Shown here in pieces: positions 60,335 through 64,000 of a DNA stretch of 64,000 nucleotides; position 1 is the first letter of the stretch, and every line of letters starts with the position of its first letter. Origin of the DNA: Rhizobium terrae (GTDB taxonomy: Bacteria; Pseudomonadota; Alphaproteobacteria; Rhizobiales; Rhizobiaceae); contig NZ_QJKM01000003.1 of the NCBI RefSeq assembly GCF_003425685.1, forward strand, positions 62,001 through 126,000. Reading direction: 5' to 3'. The position numbers were made by a program, and so were the translations under genes. The notes under the pieces are model-generated. The model did no database searches. It saw nothing but the letters and a program-made list of their open reading frames with translations, and had not been told where the DNA came from.

Positions 60335-60660
60335 CTGTTCTGTCCGAGTTTCTCTTCCAAGGAGGCTTTTGTAACCGGGGAAAAGTCCGGCTTGTAGGCC
60401 GCGACGCGTGCGAAAAGCGGCGTGTCGAGTCCAGCCGGCAAGGCCTTGGCGCCGGTGATCCAGGCATGCAGGTCGTGGTCGTCCTCGCCCATGATCGCCT
60501 CGAATTCGTCGAGTTCGGCATCCGACAAGCGGCCGATCTCCGCTTCGGCAAAACTGCCGAATACAAGGTCCATCTCGCGGATGCCGCGATGCCAGCAACG
60601 ATAGAGAATGCGCCGGCGGCGCGGGTCGAGATCCGCGCTGGTGCGCGCCAAACCTGTCAC
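60331..60660 (-). CDS. sdhE: Succinate dehydrogenase assembly factor SdhE (FAD assembly factor)
   Basis: A 109-residue protein of the SdhE/YgfY/DUF339 family that promotes covalent FAD attachment to SdhA. The family motif RILYRCWHRGIREMD contains the conserved RGxxE, followed by LSDAELDEFEAIMGEDDHDL. The start is set at GTG 60660 (MTGLARTSADLDP), which matches the family; ATG at 60702 would add 14 residues (MKRKQEHAHDRKIL). The upstream pairing with mfd and divergent recG is common in Hyphomicrobiales. Confidence 0.88.
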   Translation of the reverse strand: MTGLARTSADLDPRRRRILYRCWHRGIREMDLVFGSFAEAEIGRLSDAELDEFEAIMGEDDHDLHAWITGAKALPAGLDTPLFARVAAYKPDFSPVTKASLEEKLGQNR

Positions 60661-60766
60661 GAGAATTTTCCGGTCATGGGCATGTTCCTGTTTGCGCTTC
60701 ATATAGGACGGAAATCCTTGGCCGTCACCTTGCCAAATGGGCAAAACTTGACGCATTTTGCGCGCC

Positions 60767-62875
60767 ATGCGTCCCGCCATTCTCGATCCGCTGTTCTCGC
60801 CCGTCGCCTCGCTTGCCGGTGTCGGGCCGAAGCTCGCCGAACTCATCGCGCGCGTCACCGGCCGCGAGGAGCCGGACGAGTGCCGTGTCGTCGATCTCCT
60901 CTTCCACGCACCCTATTCACTGATCGACCGGCGCAACCGGCCGGGCATCGGGCTGGCGCCGCAAGGCGCGATCGTCACGATCGAAGGCCGGGTCGATCGC
61001 CACCAGCCGCCACCGCGCGGCAAGCCGAACATTCCTTACCGCGTCTTCCTGCACGACGACACCGGCGAACTTGCGCTGACCTTTTTCCGGGCAAAAGGCG
61101 ACTGGCTGGAAAAATCACTGCCGCTCGACGAGATGGTGATGGTGAGCGGCAAGGTGGACTGGTTCAACGGTCGTCCCTCCATGGTGCATCCGGATTTCAT
61201 GGTGAAGGCCTCCGAGGCGGAAAACCTGCCGCTGGTGGAACCGGTCTATCCGCTGACGGCCGGGCTTTCGCCCAAGACATTGCGCAAGGCGATCGACGGT
61301 GCCGTCGCCCGTTTGCCTGCTCTGCCGGAATGGGCGGATGCCAACCTCACGCAACGTCAGGGCTTTCCCTCCGTGGCGGAAGCTTTCCGGCGCCTTCACG
61401 ACCCGCGTGACGAAGCGGATATCGATCCGCAGTCGCCGGCCCGCCGACGGCTTGCCTATGATGAGTTCCTTGCCGGTCAGGTATCGCTTTCGCTGGTGCG
61501 TCAGAAGGTGCGGAAAGTGCCCGGCCAACCGATCCGGGTGAAGGGCGCTCTCGCCGCAAAAATCGTCTCCAACCTGCCCTTTTCTCCGACGTCCAGCCAG
61601 AAGAAAGCCGTCGAAGACATCATCAAGGACATGGCCGGCGAGGAACGCATGCTGCGCCTGCTGCAGGGCGATGTCGGCGCCGGCAAGACTCTGGTGGCGC
61701 TGCTCGCCATGGCGGGTGTCGTGGAGGCCGGCGGTCAGGCCGTGCTGATGGCACCGACTGAGATCCTCGCTCGCCAGCATTTTGCGACGATTTCGAAGTT
61801 CGCCGGTGCCGTGGGCGTCTCTGTCGAGGTGCTGACCGGCCGCACCAAGGGCCGGGAGCGCGACCAGATCGTCGAGCGGATCGCCTCCGGTGAGGCACAG
61901 ATCGTCATCGGCACGCATGCGCTCTTTCAAGATGCGATCAACTATCACAATCTGATGCTTGCTGTGGTGGACGAGCAGCACCGTTTCGGCGTTCACCAGC
62001 GACTGCGGCTCACCGCAAAGGGCATTTCCCCGCATATGCTGGTGATGACCGCGACGCCCATTCCGCGCACGCTGGTGCTCGCCGCCTTCGGCGATATGGA
62101 CGTGTCAAAACTCACGGAAAAGCCGGCCGGCCGCAAACCGATCCAGACCGTCACCATTCCGACCGAGCGGATCGGCGATATCGTCGCCAGGCTGAGAAGC
62201 GCGATCGAGGAAGGAAAAAAAGCCTATTGGATCTGCCCACTTGTGGAGGAATCCGATGTATCCGAGCTGATGTCGGCAGAGGAGCGGCATTCTGTGCTTG
62301 TTCGGGAACTCGGACGTGACAATGTCGGCCTGATCCACGGGCGGATGAGCGGCCCGGAAAAGGATGCGGTCATGACCGCCTTCAAGAACGGCGAAATCAG
62401 GCTCCTGGTCGCCACCACCGTGGTGGAAGTCGGCGTCGACGTGCCGGACGCGACGATCATGGTGATCGAGCATGCGGAACGGTTCGGGCTTGCCCAGCTC
62501 CACCAGCTGCGCGGTCGGGTCGGCCGCGGCGATGAGGCTTCGACCTGCATCCTGCTCTACAAAGGCCCTTTGAGCGAAACAGGCCGTGCGAGACTTTCGA
62601 TCCTCCGCGACAGCGAGGACGGGTTCCTGATCGCCGAAGAGGATCTCAAGCTGCGCGGCGAAGGCGAGTTGCTGGGCACGCGCCAGTCCGGCACACCGGG
62701 TTTTCGGATTGCCAGCCTCGAGGCGCATGCCGATCTCCTGGAAATCGCCCGCAAGGATGCGGCTTATCTCCTGGAGCGCGACCCGGACCTTGTGAGCGAG
62801 CGCGGGCAGAACATCCGTGTGCTTCTCTATCTGCACCGCAGAGACGAGGCGATCCGCTTCCTGAGAGCCGGATAG
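60767..62875 (+). CDS. recG: ATP-dependent DNA helicase RecG
   Basis: Branch-migrating helicase that remodels stalled forks and recombination intermediates, 702 residues. It has an N-terminal wedge OB-fold region (GAIVTIEGRVDRHQPPPRGK), helicase motifs LLQGDVGAGKTLVALLAM (Walker A), LAVVDEQHRFGVHQR (DEQH), MTATPIPRTL, and HQLRGRVGRGDEAS. The ATG at 60767 is preferred to TTG at 60758. It is divergent from sdhE-mfd across 106 bases, so two fork/transcription repair translocases share one control region. Confidence 0.97.
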   Translation: MRPAILDPLFSPVASLAGVGPKLAELIARVTGREEPDECRVVDLLFHAPYSLIDRRNRPGIGLAPQGAIVTIEGRVDRHQPPPRGKPNIPYRVFLHDDTGELALTFFRAKGDWLEKSLPLDEMVMVSGKVDWFNGRPSMVHPDFMVKASEAENLPLVEPVYPLTAGLSPKTLRKAIDGAVARLPALPEWADANLTQRQGFPSVAEAFRRLHDPRDEADIDPQSPARRRLAYDEFLAGQVSLSLVRQKVRKVPGQPIRVKGALAAKIVSNLPFSPTSSQKKAVEDIIKDMAGEERMLRLLQGDVGAGKTLVALLAMAGVVEAGGQAVLMAPTEILARQHFATISKFAGAVGVSVEVLTGRTKGRERDQIVERIASGEAQIVIGTHALFQDAINYHNLMLAVVDEQHRFGVHQRLRLTAKGISPHMLVMTATPIPRTLVLAAFGDMDVSKLTEKPAGRKPIQTVTIPTERIGDIVARLRSAIEEGKKAYWICPLVEESDVSELMSAEERHSVLVRELGRDNVGLIHGRMSGPEKDAVMTAFKNGEIRLLVATTVVEVGVDVPDATIMVIEHAERFGLAQLHQLRGRVGRGDEASTCILLYKGPLSETGRARLSILRDSEDGFLIAEEDLKLRGEGELLGTRQSGTPGFRIASLEAHADLLEIARKDAAYLLERDPDLVSERGQNIRVLLYLHRRDEAIRFLRAG

Positions 62876-62876
62876 A

Positions 62877-63572
62877 TCAAGACTGGATGGCCGGCGGCGG
62901 CAGGACAGCGGTCGGCGCACCGGGAACCGGCTTGTAATCCGGTGCGATGAGGCCGCCGGAGATCAGGAGCTTGGCGCCTTCTTCCGGTGTCATGTCGAGC
63001 ATGACGATCTTACTCTTCGGCACGAACATCAGGAAACCCGCCGTCGGGACCGGTGTCGGCGGCAGGAAGACGCCGACCATTTCCTCGCCGTCCGCATTGA
63101 GCTTTGCAGCGATCTCCCCCTGCGCGTCTCCGGAGATGAAAACCAGCGCCCACATGCCGGGGCTCGGGAACTCGATCAGGCCACATTTCTTGAAGGAGGT
63201 CGACTGCTCCTTCAGGACCGTCTCGAAGATCTGCTTCAGGCTTTTGTAGATGGTGCGGACCAGCGGCATGCGGTGCAGGATCGATTCGCCGAAATTAACG
63301 ATCGACCGGCCGATCAGGTTCTTGCCGAGAAAGCCGATGATGGTGATGAACAGGACGGCGATCAGCAGGCCGCTGCCCGGAATGGTGATATTGAAATAAT
63401 ATTGCGGATCATAACGCTGGGGAATGTAGGGCGTCACCCAGCTGTCGGCCCAGTCGATAAATGTGAACGTCAGCCAGATGGTGATGGCGAGCGGCGCGCA
63501 GATGATCAGCCCGGTAAGGAAGTTATTCCTGAGGCGGCCGGCCAGCGATATTCGCTCTGCACTGTCGCTCAT
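62877..63572 (-). CDS. DUF502 family membrane protein
   Basis: A 231-residue protein with two transmembrane helices (NNFLTGLIICAPLAITIWLT, and SGLLIAVLFITIIGFLGKN) followed by a soluble DUF502 domain: ILHRMPLVRTIYKSLKQIFE, IEFPSPGMWALVFIS, FLPPTPVPTAGFLMFVPKS and MTPEEGAKLLISGGL. The function is unknown. The start at 63572 (MSDSAERISLAGRLR) is preferred to a longer frame from 63644. It is convergent with recG, with stops one base apart. Confidence 0.88.
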   Translation of the reverse strand: MSDSAERISLAGRLRNNFLTGLIICAPLAITIWLTFTFIDWADSWVTPYIPQRYDPQYYFNITIPGSGLLIAVLFITIIGFLGKNLIGRSIVNFGESILHRMPLVRTIYKSLKQIFETVLKEQSTSFKKCGLIEFPSPGMWALVFISGDAQGEIAAKLNADGEEMVGVFLPPTPVPTAGFLMFVPKSKIVMLDMTPEEGAKLLISGGLIAPDYKPVPGAPTAVLPPPAIQS

Positions 63573-63660
63573 CCGTTTCCCTGCATCACCTAAGCATCGC
63601 ACCAAATCTGATGCGACAATGCCGGATGCGATGCTGCGATGCAAGGAAAAGCGGCGAAGA

Positions 63661-64000
63661 TCACTCCACAGTGACGGATTTCGCGAGGTTGCGCGGCTGG
63701 TCGACGTCGGTGCCCATGAAGACCGCCGTATGATAGGCGAGAAGCTGGATCGGCAGCGAGAAGATCATCGGCGCGATGATCTCGTCGACATTCGGCAGGG
63801 TGATCGTCGCCATGGTCGGCAGTTTGGAGGCGGCGGCGCCCTTTTCGTCGGTGATGAAGATGATCTTGCCGCCGCGTGCTGCCACTTCCTGCATGTTGGA
63901 GACCGTCTTGTCGAAGAACCGGTCGTGCGGCGCGATGACGATGACCGGCATATGCTCGTCGATCAGCGCGATCGGCCCGTGCTTCAATTCGCCGGCGGCG
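63661..64000 (-). CDS. glmS: Glutamine--fructose-6-phosphate aminotransferase (C-terminal part)
   Basis: Supplies glucosamine 6-phosphate for peptidoglycan and LPS. Only the last ~113 codons are in the window; the 5' part lies beyond the right edge. The second SIS domain shows AAGELKHGPIALID, VIVIAPHDRFFDKTVSNMQE, PIQLLAYHTAVFMGTDVDQP and the invariant C-terminal end NLAKSVTVE, where the final segment closes the active site. Confidence 0.95.
   Translation of the reverse strand, partial: AAGELKHGPIALIDEHMPVIVIAPHDRFFDKTVSNMQEVAARGGKIIFITDEKGAAASKLPTMATITLPNVDEIIAPMIFSLPIQLLAYHTAVFMGTDVDQPRNLAKSVTVE

Overview
The window is chromosomal DNA of an alphaproteobacterium of the order Hyphomicrobiales, most likely family Rhizobiaceae (Rhizobium/Sinorhizobium/Agrobacterium group). 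The evidence is a high GC content, GyrA with Ala in place of the quinolone-contact Ser, a GTTC-N7-GTTC type SOS box between ssb and uvrA, a trpDC pair without trpG, the rlpA-dac-tmk-holB-metG-tatD string, the gyrA-coaD-ppi-queA-tgt string, and mfd-sdhE divergent from recG. It is nearly all core genome. I see no prophage, insertion sequence, CRISPR array or rRNA operon, and one tRNA.

Layout. 0-16.5 kb: 3' part of parE, an exported alpha/beta hydrolase, tpiA-secG-pyrG, an SDR, two divergent citrate-synthase-family genes (one with an N-terminal DNA-binding domain), a VOC protein, a photolyase with a decayed gene fragment behind it, then moeA-moaC-trpC-trpD-ppiD on the minus strand. 16.5-21.6 kb: accessory-like genes (DUF72, DUF486, an Nth-like glycosylase, a small acidic protein, tRNA-Ser, LysE, a Crp/Fnr regulator, a DUF6894 protein). 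21.9-29.3 kb: plus-strand run rlpA-dacC-tmk-holB-metG-tatD-MBL. 29.3 kb: a 28-bp XerCD/dif-like site. 29.5-40.5 kb: mostly minus-strand run GNAT, J-domain, MFS, tgt-queA-ppiB-ppiA-coaD and gyrA, with three tiny plus-strand genes and two copies of a 43-bp repeat between coaD and gyrA. 40.7-64 kb: marC, HPP-CBS, ssb/uvrA (divergent, shared SOS box), DUF72, nnrD/E, glnB-glnA behind a sigma-54 promoter, a frameshifted EamA gene, hspQ, an IalB-like protein, a peptide-binding protein, a FrnE-like oxidoreductase, a DMT transporter, mfd-sdhE, recG, a DUF502 membrane protein and the 3' part of glmS.

How the genes fit together. Much of the window serves DNA topology and repair (parE, gyrA, ssb, uvrA, mfd, recG, phr, nth-like). 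The rest covers tRNA modification and charging (tgt, queA, metG), nucleotide supply (pyrG, tmk), nitrogen control (glnB, glnA) and envelope work (rlpA, dacC, glmS).

The most interesting reading is that about 29.3 kb may be the replication terminus. A dif-like core sits where gene direction converges, and FtsK-orienting-type octamers (GGGNAGGG) found by eye point toward it from both sides: four of four on the left and eight of nine on the right. The second signal worth pursuing is the pair of 43-bp repeats, each placed 70-84 bp upstream of a very small membrane-protein gene. All motif scans and counts here were made by eye and are not exhaustive.
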